Positions 14,162-22,264 of a stretch of DNA of 64,000 nt are shown here, piece after piece (within the stretch, counting starts at the first letter, position 1; every line of letters begins with the position of its first letter). Source of the stretch: Aphodomonas sp964553125 (GTDB lineage Bacteria; Bacillota; Clostridia; Christensenellales; Aristaeellaceae). The notes under the pieces were generated by a model. It ran no database searches. It worked only from the letters and a program-made list of their open reading frames with translations, and had not been told where the DNA came from. Both the position numbers and the translations under genes were made by a program. The stretch covers positions 25,386 through 89,385 of the forward strand of contig CAZKJW010000001.1 in the NCBI GenBank assembly GCA_964553125.1, read 5' to 3'.

Positions 14162-15069
14162 TGAAAATGGATATTTCGAATTTTACCAGCAAGGCAAAGC
14201 TGGTTTTGAAGAAACACAGCCCGGAAATTCTGGTGTTTCTGGGCATTGGGGGCACGGTAACAGGCGCGGTGATGGCCTGCAAGGCAACACGCAAGATGGA
14301 TGATGTGCTGGCTGATCACGCTGAACGTGTGGAAACGGTCAAAAAACGGGATCCGGACGATAAAAAGGAACTGACAAAGGCATATGCGCACACTGGCGTT
14401 CAGCTTGTGAAGCTGTACGGTCCGTCGATCACGGTGGGTGCGCTGTCTGTCAGCAGCATTCTGGCGGGCAACAGTATTCTGCGCAAGCGCAACGTGGCGC
14501 TGGCTGCGGCTTATGCGGCGGTGGATCAGGGATTTAAGGACTACCGGGGCCGTGTGGTGGAACGCTTCGGCGCGGAAACGGATAACGAACTTCGCCACAA
14601 TCTGCATAAGGAAAAGATTGACGAAACGGTTGAGGATGAGAACGGCAAGAAAAAGAAGGTTAAGCGCGAGATTACAGTGGTCGGTGACGACGCGCCCAGC
14701 GATTACGCACGGTACTTTGTGAAGGGCGAGGCCAAGGCCGCAGAAGGAAACGATAGCTACGATCTCTTTTATCTCCGTTCCCAGCAAGAATTGGCGAATC
14801 ATATGCTGCGCGCCAGAGGCTTCGTTACGTTGAACGACGCGTATGAACTGCTGGGCATCGATCCTTCTGTTGCCGGACAAATGGTCGGCTGGGTCTACGA
14901 TAAGAACGACGATGCCCACGGCGACAACTATATTGACTTCCGGATTCAGGAGGTTTATCGCAAACGCAGTGACACGCCCGGTGATTACGAGAAGGTATTT
15001 CTCATTGATCCCAATGTGGACGGCGGCATTCTGGATCATGCAGTGGCAAAGGGTCTGATCACAATGTGA
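14161..15069 (+). CDS. DUF6353-family phage membrane protein, paralogue 3
   Basis: 302 residues. KLVLKKHSPEILVFLGIGG begins hydrophobic segment 1; YGPSITVGALSVSSILAGNS is segment 2; RNVALAAAYAAVDQGFKDYRG matches the other two copies. C-terminal domain: YFVKGEAKAAEGNDSYDLFY, RGFVTLNDAYELLGI, GQMVGWVYDKN, NYIDFRIQEVY. An insertion of Lys/Glu repeats sits at ~160-175. A later in-frame ATG (14167) could also serve as start. Confidence 0.85.
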   Translation: MKMDISNFTSKAKLVLKKHSPEILVFLGIGGTVTGAVMACKATRKMDDVLADHAERVETVKKRDPDDKKELTKAYAHTGVQLVKLYGPSITVGALSVSSILAGNSILRKRNVALAAAYAAVDQGFKDYRGRVVERFGAETDNELRHNLHKEKIDETVEDENGKKKKVKREITVVGDDAPSDYARYFVKGEAKAAEGNDSYDLFYLRSQQELANHMLRARGFVTLNDAYELLGIDPSVAGQMVGWVYDKNDDAHGDNYIDFRIQEVYRKRSDTPGDYEKVFLIDPNVDGGILDHAVAKGLITM

Positions 15070-15088
15070 CGGCCCTTTTTTCTTTTGG
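15049..15088 (+). terminator. Probable intrinsic terminator T10
   Basis: AAAGGGTC pairs with GAC and GCCCTTT around the gene end, followed by TTTCTTTT. The stem overlaps the last codons of paralogue 3 and is interrupted. Confidence 0.55.
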
Positions 15089-15114
15089 ATTCCGATGAAA
15101 AGGAGGTTGACAGC

Positions 15115-15225
15115 GTGGATACCGCATTGAAGGCTGCAACGGGCATTATGTTTGCGGCGATGGCCGGCGTTTGTCTGCTTGGCGGCGTGGCTGTGCTGAA
15201 GAAAGGCAAAAAGCAAGCGAGGTAA
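15115..15225 (+). CDS. 36-residue membrane peptide
   Basis: GTG start behind AAAAGGAGGTTGACAGC. One hydrophobic segment (GIMFAAMAGVCLLGGVAVL) and a basic tail (KKGKKQAR). Seven bases before the next gene, with which it probably forms a pair. Confidence 0.6.
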   Translation: MDTALKAATGIMFAAMAGVCLLGGVAVLKKGKKQAR

Positions 15226-15232
15226 TGTGCAG

Positions 15233-15382
15233 ATGGAAACTATGGACGCATTGATATTTGCGCTGGACAGCATTCTGGACACCAGACGAAAACGCCATAT
15301 TGTGAGCGGCATGCTGCTGAGCGCGTCCGCTCTCTTTGGCGGATTGGCAATCACTGTGCTCACAATCCGGGGAGATGTGTGA
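15233..15382 (+). CDS. 49-residue membrane peptide
   Basis: METMDALIFALDSILDTRRK, then one hydrophobic segment (VSGMLLSASALFGGLAITVL). The ribosome site is the AGGT of the preceding stop region; a second ATG at 15242 is possible. One copy of the octamer TTGATATT lies inside it, in a different frame from most other copies. Confidence 0.55.
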   Translation: METMDALIFALDSILDTRRKRHIVSGMLLSASALFGGLAITVLTIRGDV

Positions 15383-15413
15383 GACCATCGAACTTAGTGT
15401 TAACTTAGATTAG

Positions 15414-15504
15414 AAGGGAGCCCGTAGGGTGACTAAGGGCGAGGACATTCTGAAAGAGTGCCGCAGCCCTGTACCCGAAGCCGGTTGAAGACCGGATGCG
15501 GGCG
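15414..15504 (+). ncRNA. Structured leader RNA, copy C of three
   Basis: About 91 bases. First stem CCC/GGG, long-range stem AAGGGC/GCCCT, inner hairpin around TTC-TGAA-GAG, last domain CCCG/CGGG enclosing CCGG/CCGG with loop TTGAAGA. It begins the long replication transcript, in which I see no terminator until 25548. An AAAGGAGGG ribosome site follows 8 bases after its end. Confidence 0.7.
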
Positions 15505-15544
15505 AGACAGAAAAGGAGGGAGCGCCTCTGCGGCGCGCAATGGT

Positions 15545-15847
15545 ATGTTTTGGGCAATTATTCTGACTTTCGTAATGACGGTGCTGGCAATGCTGGTGCT
15601 GTTTCTTCGTGACGGCAACATGAAGCAGGCGAAGGAGAACCATCGTCTTCACAGTGAAAACGATGATTTGAAGCGTCAGATTTCCGGCTATTACGATCAG
15701 GATCAGCGTCGCAGGGAACGCTCCGCTTATGATCGCGGGCTTTATGACGGACGGCAGACAGACGCGCTGTATCGCAATGTACTCAAGCGATATTCTGTGC
15801 GGGAGCAGGCGGACGTGATGATGAACGGCGAGGAGGCGAAGCAATGA
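15545..15847 (+). CDS. Membrane-anchored coiled-coil phage protein
   Basis: 100 residues: an N-terminal membrane helix (FWAIILTFVMTVLAMLVLFL), a coiled coil (KENHRLHSENDDLKRQISGY) and a basic, Tyr/Asp-rich tail (RSAYDRGLYDGRQTDALYR). The only strong ribosome site, AAGGAGGG (15513-15520), is 24 bases from this ATG; a GCGCC/GGCGC hairpin (15522-15536) lies between and would bring them to normal spacing. The next gene overlaps the stop by four bases (ATGA). Confidence 0.65.
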   Translation: MFWAIILTFVMTVLAMLVLFLRDGNMKQAKENHRLHSENDDLKRQISGYYDQDQRRRERSAYDRGLYDGRQTDALYRNVLKRYSVREQADVMMNGEEAKQ

Positions 15848-16413
15848 ACAAAGGAACAGTTGGATTGATATTCTTTGCCGCCGGTTCGGCAGCGGGTTTT
15901 ATGGCAGCGCAAAAGCTGCTCAAGGATAAATACGAACAGCTTGCACAGGCCGAGATTGATTCGGTGAAGGCGGTTTTCCGCAAGCATGAAACGGCGAAAG
16001 GGGAGAAACCAACGGAGACTAAAACGGATCCCGCCCCCGAGGCAAGTGAACGTGAGCGGATCAGCTATCGAAAATACGGAGAATCGCTGAAATATATCCA
16101 AAAGCAGGAGGAACCGCAGGTGGAGATGAAGCCCCGCATTATTTCGCCGGATGAATTCGGCGAGCAGGATGGCTATGATGAGATCAGCTTGACATATTAT
16201 GCGGACAGGACGCTTACGGACGATCATGACCATCCGATGAGTGACGACGAGATCGAGGAAACAGTGGGGAAAGAAAGCCTTCGTCATTTCGGGGAATACG
16301 AGCCGGATTCGGTCTTTGTGCGCAATGACAGGCTGAAGGCGGACTATGAGATTTTGATGGATCAGCGCGCCTATGCGCAGGTATTAGAAGAGAAACCGTG
16401 GCTGGCACGATAA
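15844..16413 (+). CDS. Conserved phage membrane-anchored protein
   Basis: 189 residues. N-terminal helix (VGLIFFAAGSAAGFMAAQKLL), an acidic low-complexity linker, then PRIISPDEFGEQDGYDEIS, LTYYADRTLTDD, GKESLRHFGEYEPDSVFVRN and DRLKADYEILMDQ. The soluble domain is nearly invariant in phages of Firmicutes and often sits downstream of a similar small membrane gene. No known function. Confidence 0.75.
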   Translation: MNKGTVGLIFFAAGSAAGFMAAQKLLKDKYEQLAQAEIDSVKAVFRKHETAKGEKPTETKTDPAPEASERERISYRKYGESLKYIQKQEEPQVEMKPRIISPDEFGEQDGYDEISLTYYADRTLTDDHDHPMSDDEIEETVGKESLRHFGEYEPDSVFVRNDRLKADYEILMDQRAYAQVLEEKPWLAR

Positions 16414-16431
16414 CGAGGAGGAATTGATATT

Positions 16432-17019
16432 TTGCATGCGAACGTGAGAGGAGTGAAGCGAAGCAACCGAATCAGACAGGAATATTTAGACTGGATGACC
16501 CGACTCGTCTGCGAAAACGGGTATGGCGGCAATGGATCGTGGAATTGCCTTTTCGCTATGCTTTACGAAACAGAATTTACTTATCTGATGGACATGGACG
16601 AAAACCGGGCGATTGACGGATGCGATCTGCGGTACCGGTTCGGCTACGAATGCGGCTATTCCGGTCAGATAATCGAAGATGAACTGGACGGGCGGCCATG
16701 CAGCGTTCTGGAAATGATGGTAGCGCTGGCTATGCGATGCGAAGAACATATCATGGATGATCCGGACAGCGGAAACCGAACGGGCAAATGGTTCTTTGAC
16801 ATGATTGACAGCCTGGGACTCATCGATATGCACGACAGCCGCTTTGACTCGCTTTGCGCCCAAGCGGTTGTTTCACGTTTTCTCAGGCGCGAATATGGCG
16901 AGAATGGCTGTGGCGGTTTGTTTACCCTCAAGTACCGCAGCGCTGATATGCGGCGGATTGAGATTTGGTATCAGGCAATGTGGTATTTAGACGAAATGAT
17001 CTATGGAGAAAGGATGTGA
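16432..17019 (+). CDS. Conserved phage protein, unknown function (TTG start)
   Basis: 195 residues; TTG start with GAGGAGG upstream, separated by the octamer TTGATATT. Blocks YLDWMTRLVC, CDLRYRFGYECGY, LDGRPCSVLEMMVALAMRCE, EHIMDDPDSGNRTGKWFFDMI and RRIEIWYQAMWYLDEM are strongly conserved across phages without a described role. It is soluble and mixed alpha/beta. Confidence 0.75.
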   Translation: MHANVRGVKRSNRIRQEYLDWMTRLVCENGYGGNGSWNCLFAMLYETEFTYLMDMDENRAIDGCDLRYRFGYECGYSGQIIEDELDGRPCSVLEMMVALAMRCEEHIMDDPDSGNRTGKWFFDMIDSLGLIDMHDSRFDSLCAQAVVSRFLRREYGENGCGGLFTLKYRSADMRRIEIWYQAMWYLDEMIYGERM

Positions 17020-17024
17020 TCCAA

Positions 17025-17213
17025 ATGCCCGATCATGTGGTATTTGTGACGACGGAACTGCAGGAGCGGAGAATCCTTCAGCTTGAAGCAGCGCTGCGCA
17101 GACAAAATAAGCAGATTCGCCGCCTTGCGAATGCGGGTCTTTTGCTGGTGGGGATGGGGCTGGTTCTGCAAAGGCAGATTGATATCTTGAACAATAAGGA
17201 ACAGAAAAAATAA
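17025..17213 (+). CDS. 62-residue phage protein with C-terminal hydrophobic segment
   Basis: ATG behind AAAGGATGTGATCCAA. A coiled-coil (ELQERRILQLEAALRRQNKQ) followed by a hydrophobic helix (LANAGLLLVGMGLVLQRQ). Small membrane-associated protein just upstream of the replicase; role unknown. Confidence 0.6.
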   Translation: MPDHVVFVTTELQERRILQLEAALRRQNKQIRRLANAGLLLVGMGLVLQRQIDILNNKEQKK

Positions 17214-17233
17214 ATGAAAGAGCGGGTTGAGGC

Positions 17234-20200
17234 ATGATCGATTTTCTGATGATTTCCACCCGCCCGACCAAGCGCGGGATCATTGAAATCTACCCCAAAT
17301 TCATCATACGAAATCCCAGCGAGCATCTGATGATCCGCGGCAGCGATTTCTATGCGATTTGGCTGGAGGAAAAGGGATTGTGGTCGACCAACGAGCAGGA
17401 CGCCATTGATATCATTGACAGAGAACTGGACGCTTACGCTAAGGAAAACGCTGCGCGCTTCGAAGGCGGGTTCCGGGTACTCCATATGTGGGATGCGGAA
17501 AGCGGCATGATCGACGCATGGCACAAATATTGCCAGCGGCAGATGCGCGATTCGTTTCACATGCTGGACGAAAAATTGATATTTTCCAACACGCAGACCA
17601 CCCGGAAAGACTATGCCTCCAAACGGCTTCCCTATCCTTTGGAGAAGGGTGAATGCAACGCGTGGAACAGGCTGATAAGCGTTTTATATTCTCCCGAGGA
17701 AAGGAGGAAAATCGAATGGGCCATCGGGTCTATCGTCTCGGGCGACAGCAGAAAGCTGCAGAAATTCATGGTGTTTTACGGCGCGGCTGGTACGGGCAAA
17801 TCCACAATTATTAACGTGATCCAGCAGCTCTTCGAGGGGTATACCAGTGTGTTTGACGCAAAAGCGCTGGGCAGCGCCAGCAACAGCTTTGCGCTGGAAG
17901 CGTTTAAGACCAATCCGCTGGTGGCGATTCAGCACGATGGCGACCTGAGCCGCATCGAGGATAACACACGGCTGAACTCTCTGGTCAGTCACGAAATGAT
18001 GACGGTGAACGAAAAGTTCAAAAGCACTTATGCCAACCGGTTTAAGTGCTTTCTCTTTATGGGTACCAACAAGCCGGTCAAGATAACGGACGCAAAGAGC
18101 GGTCTGATCAGACGACTGATCGACGTAACCCCAACGGGCGAAAAGCTGAACCCCAGTGAATATCGTCAGCTCATGAAGCAGATTAGTTTTGAATTGGGAG
18201 CAATCGCCAGTCACTGCATGGAAGAGTACCTGGATCACCCGGATGCTTACGACGATTATATTCCTATCAGTATGTTGGATGCGAGCAACGATTTCTACAA
18301 CTTCGTAGTAGATTCGTGGCATGTATTCAGCAAGGAGAATGAGACCACGCTGAAGGCTGCATGGGAGATGTACAAGACGTATTGTGACGATGCGAAGGTC
18401 TCCTATCCCTATCCCAAGCGCGCATTCAAGGAAGAGCTGAAGAACTACTTCCGGGAATACGAGGAGCGCAAGCTGCTTCCAGATGGCAGCCGCGTTCGGA
18501 ATTATTACTCCGGTTTCCAAACAGAGAAATTTGAAACCGACCATCCGAAAGATTCGGCGCCTGCACTTGCGCCCAAGATTGATTTGAAGACTCAACCGTC
18601 CCTGCTGGATGAGATTCTGGCCGACTGCCCGGCGCAATATTCCAACGAAGCGGGCACGCCTTGCCGGAAATGGGAAAACGTGAAAACCACCCTGCGGGAG
18701 CTGGACACAAGCCGGGAGCACTACGTAAAATCCCCCGAGAAGCTCATCGTGATCGACTTTGATATTCCGGGTAAGGATGGGCAAAAGGATTTCGCCAAGA
18801 ATCTGGAGGAAGCGAGTAAATGGCCGCCGACCTACGCTGAGGTGAGCAAGAGCGGCAAAGCGGTTCATTTGCACTATTGGTACGAGGGCAACGTTTCACA
18901 ACTCAGCCGTATTTACGCCGAGCACATTGAGATTAAAGTGTTCAGCGGCAACAGCAGCCTGCGAAGAAAGCTGACGCTGTGCAACAATTTGCCTGTGGCG
19001 ACCATCTCTCATGGTTTGCCTTTGAAAGAGGTGAAGAAAACGGTTCATTTCGATTCGGTTCAAAGCGAAAAGGGGTTGCGGGAGCTTATCAAACGGAATT
19101 TGGGCAAGGAGATTCATCCGGCAACCAAACCAAGTATCGATTTCATTGCAAAGATTTTAGACGATGCCTATAAGAGTGGCTTGAGTTATGACGTAAGCGA
19201 CATGAAGAACGCGGCGATTCGCTTCGCTTCGATGAGCACACATCAGGCGGAATACTGCCTGAAACAGGTGGTGCAGATGAAATTCAAGAGCGAAGATCAC
19301 TTGCATGGCGAGCTGCTGGACGACAGCCTCATGATATTTTACGATGTGGAGGTTTTTCCGAACCTGTTCCTGGTAAACTGGAAAACCGCCGAGGACTATT
19401 CGCCAAAGGATTTTAAGACGTGGGATGAGTACGTCCACAAGCTGCAATCCGATCACAAACCCGTGGTGCGGATGATTAACCCAAAGCCTACTGAAATTGA
19501 GGAGCTGATGCGTCATAAGCTGGTGGGTTTCAACTGCCGTCGCTACGACAACCACATTCTCTATGCTCGCCTGATGGGTTACTCGAACGAGATGCTTTAC
19601 ACCCTCAGTCAGAAGATCGTTTGCGGCGGCAAGCGCTCGGACGCGTTTCTTGGCGAAGCCTACAACGTGAGCTACACGGACGTATACGACTTTGCTTCGG
19701 CGGCGAACAAAAAGAGCCTAAAGAAATTCGAGATTGAATTGGGCATTCACCACCAGGAGCTGGGGCTGCCGTGGGACAAGCCGGTTCCTGAGGAACTTTG
19801 GGGAAGGGTCGCCGAATACTGCGACAACGACGTCCTGGCAACGGAGGCGGTGTTCAACCATCTTTCCGGCGACTGGACGGCGCGTCAGATTCTGGCGGAC
19901 ATCGCGGGCATGACGGTGAACGACACCACCAACAGTCTGACTACCCGTATTATATTTGACCGCAACCGCAAGCCGCAGGGAGACTTTAACTACCGCGACC
20001 TATCCCAGCCTGTGCGGGAACTGACAGAGGAAGTGCTCGATTTCCTCAAGACTGCTGCGCCCTCTATGATGGAAAAGCTCCACGGCGAGGAAGAAAGTCT
20101 GCTGCCTTATTTTCCAGGCTATCAATACAACAGGGGCGTATCCACCTATCGCGGAGAAGAAGTTGGGGAAGGCGGCTATGTGTACGCGCAGCCCGGTATT

Positions 20201-21409
20201 CACGGCAATGTGGCCTTGCTGGATATTGCATCCATGCATCCGCACAGCGTGATTGCAGAGTGTCTGTTCGGGCCGGAATTTACCGAACGGTTCAAGGAAA
20301 TTGTGGATGGGCGCGTAAGCATCAAACACGAGGCGTGGGATCAAATCAATGATATTCTGGGCGGAAAGCTGGCTCCCTACATCAAAAAAGTGCAAAATGG
20401 CGAATTGACCGCCAAGGAGCTTGCCAACGCCCTGAAAACCGCGATCAACTCCGTTTACGGCTTGACCTCTGCGGCATTTGAGAACGCTTTCCGCGACCCG
20501 AGAAACCGTGACAACATCGTTGCCAAGCGCGGTGCGCTGTTTATGGTGAACCTGAAAAATGAGGTGCAGAAGCGCGGCTTCACCGTAGCGCACATCAAGA
20601 CCGACTCCATCAAGATTCCCGACGCAACGCCTGAGATCATCCAATTCGTGATGGATTATGGCAAGCAGTTCGGCTACACCTTTGAGCATGAAGCCACCTA
20701 CGACAAGATGTGTCTGGTGAACGACGCCGTATACATTGCCAAATACGATACGCCAAACGACTGCATGAACAAATACGGCTATGTTCCGGGCGATATCAAG
20801 GATCACCCCGGACAGTGGACGGCAACTGGCAAGCAGTTTGCGGTACCCTATGTATTCAAGACCCTCTTCAGCCGTGAACCGATTGAATTTTCTGACATGT
20901 GCGAAACATTTTCCGTCAGCGGCGCGCTGTATCTGGATATGAACGAGACGCTGCCAGATGTGGAGGAGACGGAGAAGGCGCTTTCCAAGCTCATGAAGGA
21001 AAACAACTTGAGCCATGAACAGTTAATGGACTTTCAGGAATCGGGCGAACTGCCGGAGCACTGCAACAGCGCATCATTGGCGATGAATCTGCGCGCCATG
21101 CTGGATGACATCGCGAGAGGGCACGACTATCACTTTATCGGCAGAGTCGGGCAGTTTACGCCGGTAAAGCCGGGAATGGGCGGGGGCGTGCTGCTGCGCG
21201 AATCCGGAGGAAAGTATTCCGCAGCGACGGGCAGCAAGGGCTACCGCTGGATGGAATCCGAGATGGTGAAAACCCTCGGAATGGAAGACTGTATTGACCG
21301 AAGTTACTACAACAAACTGGTGGATGACGCGATTGCGGCCATCGGAAAATACGGAGACTTTGAATGGTTTCAGTCCGAAGACCGCTATGACGTACCACTC
21401 GAAAGCTAA
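17234..21409 (+). CDS. Fused replicase: SF3 helicase + putative primase + family B DNA polymerase
   Basis: 1391 residues in one frame. Residues ~100-440: phage D5/SF3-type helicase with Walker A GAAGTGKST near 183 and GTNKPVK downstream. Residues ~455-660: a region with VIDFDIPG near 506 and YAEVSKSGKAVHLHYW, reminiscent of archaeo-eukaryotic primase-polymerase folds. From ~690: family B polymerase with an exonuclease strand (MIFYDVEVFPN), CDNDVLATEAVF, motif A DIASMHPHS (Asp997), motif B LKTAINSVYG and motif C HIKTDSIK (Asp1124; the usual first Asp is Lys). It should unwind, possibly prime, and copy phage DNA. Separate genes are the usual arrangement, so the fusion is notable. The primase part is the least certain. 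Confidence 0.85.
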   Translation: MIDFLMISTRPTKRGIIEIYPKFIIRNPSEHLMIRGSDFYAIWLEEKGLWSTNEQDAIDIIDRELDAYAKENAARFEGGFRVLHMWDAESGMIDAWHKYCQRQMRDSFHMLDEKLIFSNTQTTRKDYASKRLPYPLEKGECNAWNRLISVLYSPEERRKIEWAIGSIVSGDSRKLQKFMVFYGAAGTGKSTIINVIQQLFEGYTSVFDAKALGSASNSFALEAFKTNPLVAIQHDGDLSRIEDNTRLNSLVSHEMMTVNEKFKSTYANRFKCFLFMGTNKPVKITDAKSGLIRRLIDVTPTGEKLNPSEYRQLMKQISFELGAIASHCMEEYLDHPDAYDDYIPISMLDASNDFYNFVVDSWHVFSKENETTLKAAWEMYKTYCDDAKVSYPYPKRAFKEELKNYFREYEERKLLPDGSRVRNYYSGFQTEKFETDHPKDSAPALAPKIDLKTQPSLLDEILADCPAQYSNEAGTPCRKWENVKTTLRELDTSREHYVKSPEKLIVIDFDIPGKDGQKDFAKNLEEASKWPPTYAEVSKSGKAVHLHYWYEGNVSQLSRIYAEHIEIKVFSGNSSLRRKLTLCNNLPVATISHGLPLKEVKKTVHFDSVQSEKGLRELIKRNLGKEIHPATKPSIDFIAKILDDAYKSGLSYDVSDMKNAAIRFASMSTHQAEYCLKQVVQMKFKSEDHLHGELLDDSLMIFYDVEVFPNLFLVNWKTAEDYSPKDFKTWDEYVHKLQSDHKPVVRMINPKPTEIEELMRHKLVGFNCRRYDNHILYARLMGYSNEMLYTLSQKIVCGGKRSDAFLGEAYNVSYTDVYDFASAANKKSLKKFEIELGIHHQELGLPWDKPVPEELWGRVAEYCDNDVLATEAVFNHLSGDWTARQILADIAGMTVNDTTNSLTTRIIFDRNRKPQGDFNYRDLSQPVRELTEEVLDFLKTAAPSMMEKLHGEEESLLPYFPGYQYNRGVSTYRGEEVGEGGYVYAQPGIHGNVALLDIASMHPHSVIAECLFGPEFTERFKEIVDGRVSIKHEAWDQINDILGGKLAPYIKKVQNGELTAKELANALKTAINSVYGLTSAAFENAFRDPRNRDNIVAKRGALFMVNLKNEVQKRGFTVAHIKTDSIKIPDATPEIIQFVMDYGKQFGYTFEHEATYDKMCLVNDAVYIAKYDTPNDCMNKYGYVPGDIKDHPGQWTATGKQFAVPYVFKTLFSREPIEFSDMCETFSVSGALYLDMNETLPDVEETEKALSKLMKENNLSHEQLMDFQESGELPEHCNSASLAMNLRAMLDDIARGHDYHFIGRVGQFTPVKPGMGGGVLLRESGGKYSAATGSKGYRWMESEMVKTLGMEDCIDRSYYNKLVDDAIAAIGKYGDFEWFQSEDRYDVPLES

Positions 21410-21434
21410 TTGATATTTCAGGAGGAAGAAAATC

Positions 21435-21965
21435 ATGATTGGCAAGACCATTGCAATTGACAACACCCGCTTTATCTATCAGACCCAGTTTTCGGGCGAC
21501 CCCACAAAGGATCGCTTTGGCGACGCTCGGCGCAAGTGCAATATCCTGATTCCCGATATGGACCAGGTGCGCGACCTCATGAAGGCAGGCTTTACGGTGC
21601 GTGAGACCAAGCCGCGTCAGGACGAGGATCTCAGCGAATTCGAGCCGGAATACTTTGTGACGGCGATTCTGAAGTATCGCAACCGCAACGGCATGCCGGT
21701 GAAGTATCCGCCCAAGGTGTATCTGGTGAACGAGAACGACGAGCCGGTGCTTCAAAGTGAAGAAACCATTGCGTTGCTGGATGATATGCGCATCCGCAAT
21801 GTGAACGTCATTCTCAACCCCTATGAATACGACCCGGCAAATCACGCCATGAGCCTCTACATCCGCACAATGTATGTAGAGCAGGATACGGATGATGATC
21901 CCTATGCTGCCCTGTACCGCCGTCGCCGTGAAGAAGCGGATGAGGGCGAGGAGGATCCGTTCTAA
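21435..21965 (+). CDS. Single-stranded-DNA-binding-like protein
   Basis: 176 residues behind CAGGAGGAAGAAAATC. The N-terminal part is a beta-rich OB-like region (IAIDNTRFIYQTQFSGDP, ILIPDMDQ, YFVTAILKYRNRNGMP) and the end is a strongly acidic tail finishing in a lone phenylalanine (EADEGEEDPF), the pattern of T7 gp2.5-type SSBs, where the tail recruits polymerase. Position directly after the replicase supports this. Not an E. coli-type SSB by sequence. Confidence 0.65.
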   Translation: MIGKTIAIDNTRFIYQTQFSGDPTKDRFGDARRKCNILIPDMDQVRDLMKAGFTVRETKPRQDEDLSEFEPEYFVTAILKYRNRNGMPVKYPPKVYLVNENDEPVLQSEETIALLDDMRIRNVNVILNPYEYDPANHAMSLYIRTMYVEQDTDDDPYAALYRRRREEADEGEEDPF

Positions 21966-22026
21966 GGCAAGACTGGGAGGAGGGTCGAAAGGGCTTCCTT
22001 CCTATTGATATTCGGAGGTGCGTTGA

Positions 22027-22257
22027 ATGGACAACCATAACCAGATGTTGATTGAATGTGTGAAACGCTGTGCGCAGAACCTGATTGATCACGCCGAAGA
22101 GCTGATAGGGAACGGAAAATACACAACAGATCTCATGATCGAGATTCGTATTCCCATAGGTTCAGGGTTTTGCATGCCGGAGATCGAAGTGCGAAGTGAA
22201 TCCCGGCTCGGATGCACCGATGCCATCATGAACTTGTCAGGCGGTAGGAAGGATTGA
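22027..22257 (+). CDS. Small phage protein, unknown
   Basis: 76 residues; ATG behind CGGAGGTGCGTTGA. Helical N-terminus with three cysteines overall (LIECVKRCAQNLIDHAEELIG), then a strand-rich end (DLMIEIRIPIGSG, MPEIEVRSES). Similar small proteins sit between SSB-like and helicase genes in related phages. Confidence 0.65.
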   Translation: MDNHNQMLIECVKRCAQNLIDHAEELIGNGKYTTDLMIEIRIPIGSGFCMPEIEVRSESRLGCTDAIMNLSGGRKD

Positions 22258-22264
22258 TATCTTC

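Noticed and set aside
14155..15363. 402-codon minus-strand frame opposite DUF6353 paralogue 3
   Set aside because: The plus-strand frame has a family match and ribosome site; the minus-strand product has no recognisable motif.
6797..15504. Leader RNAs as known riboswitches (c-di-GMP, THF, glycine, guanidine, ZTP or fluoride types)
   Set aside because: None of the class-defining conserved bases appear in the right order; the elements share only generic stem-loops.
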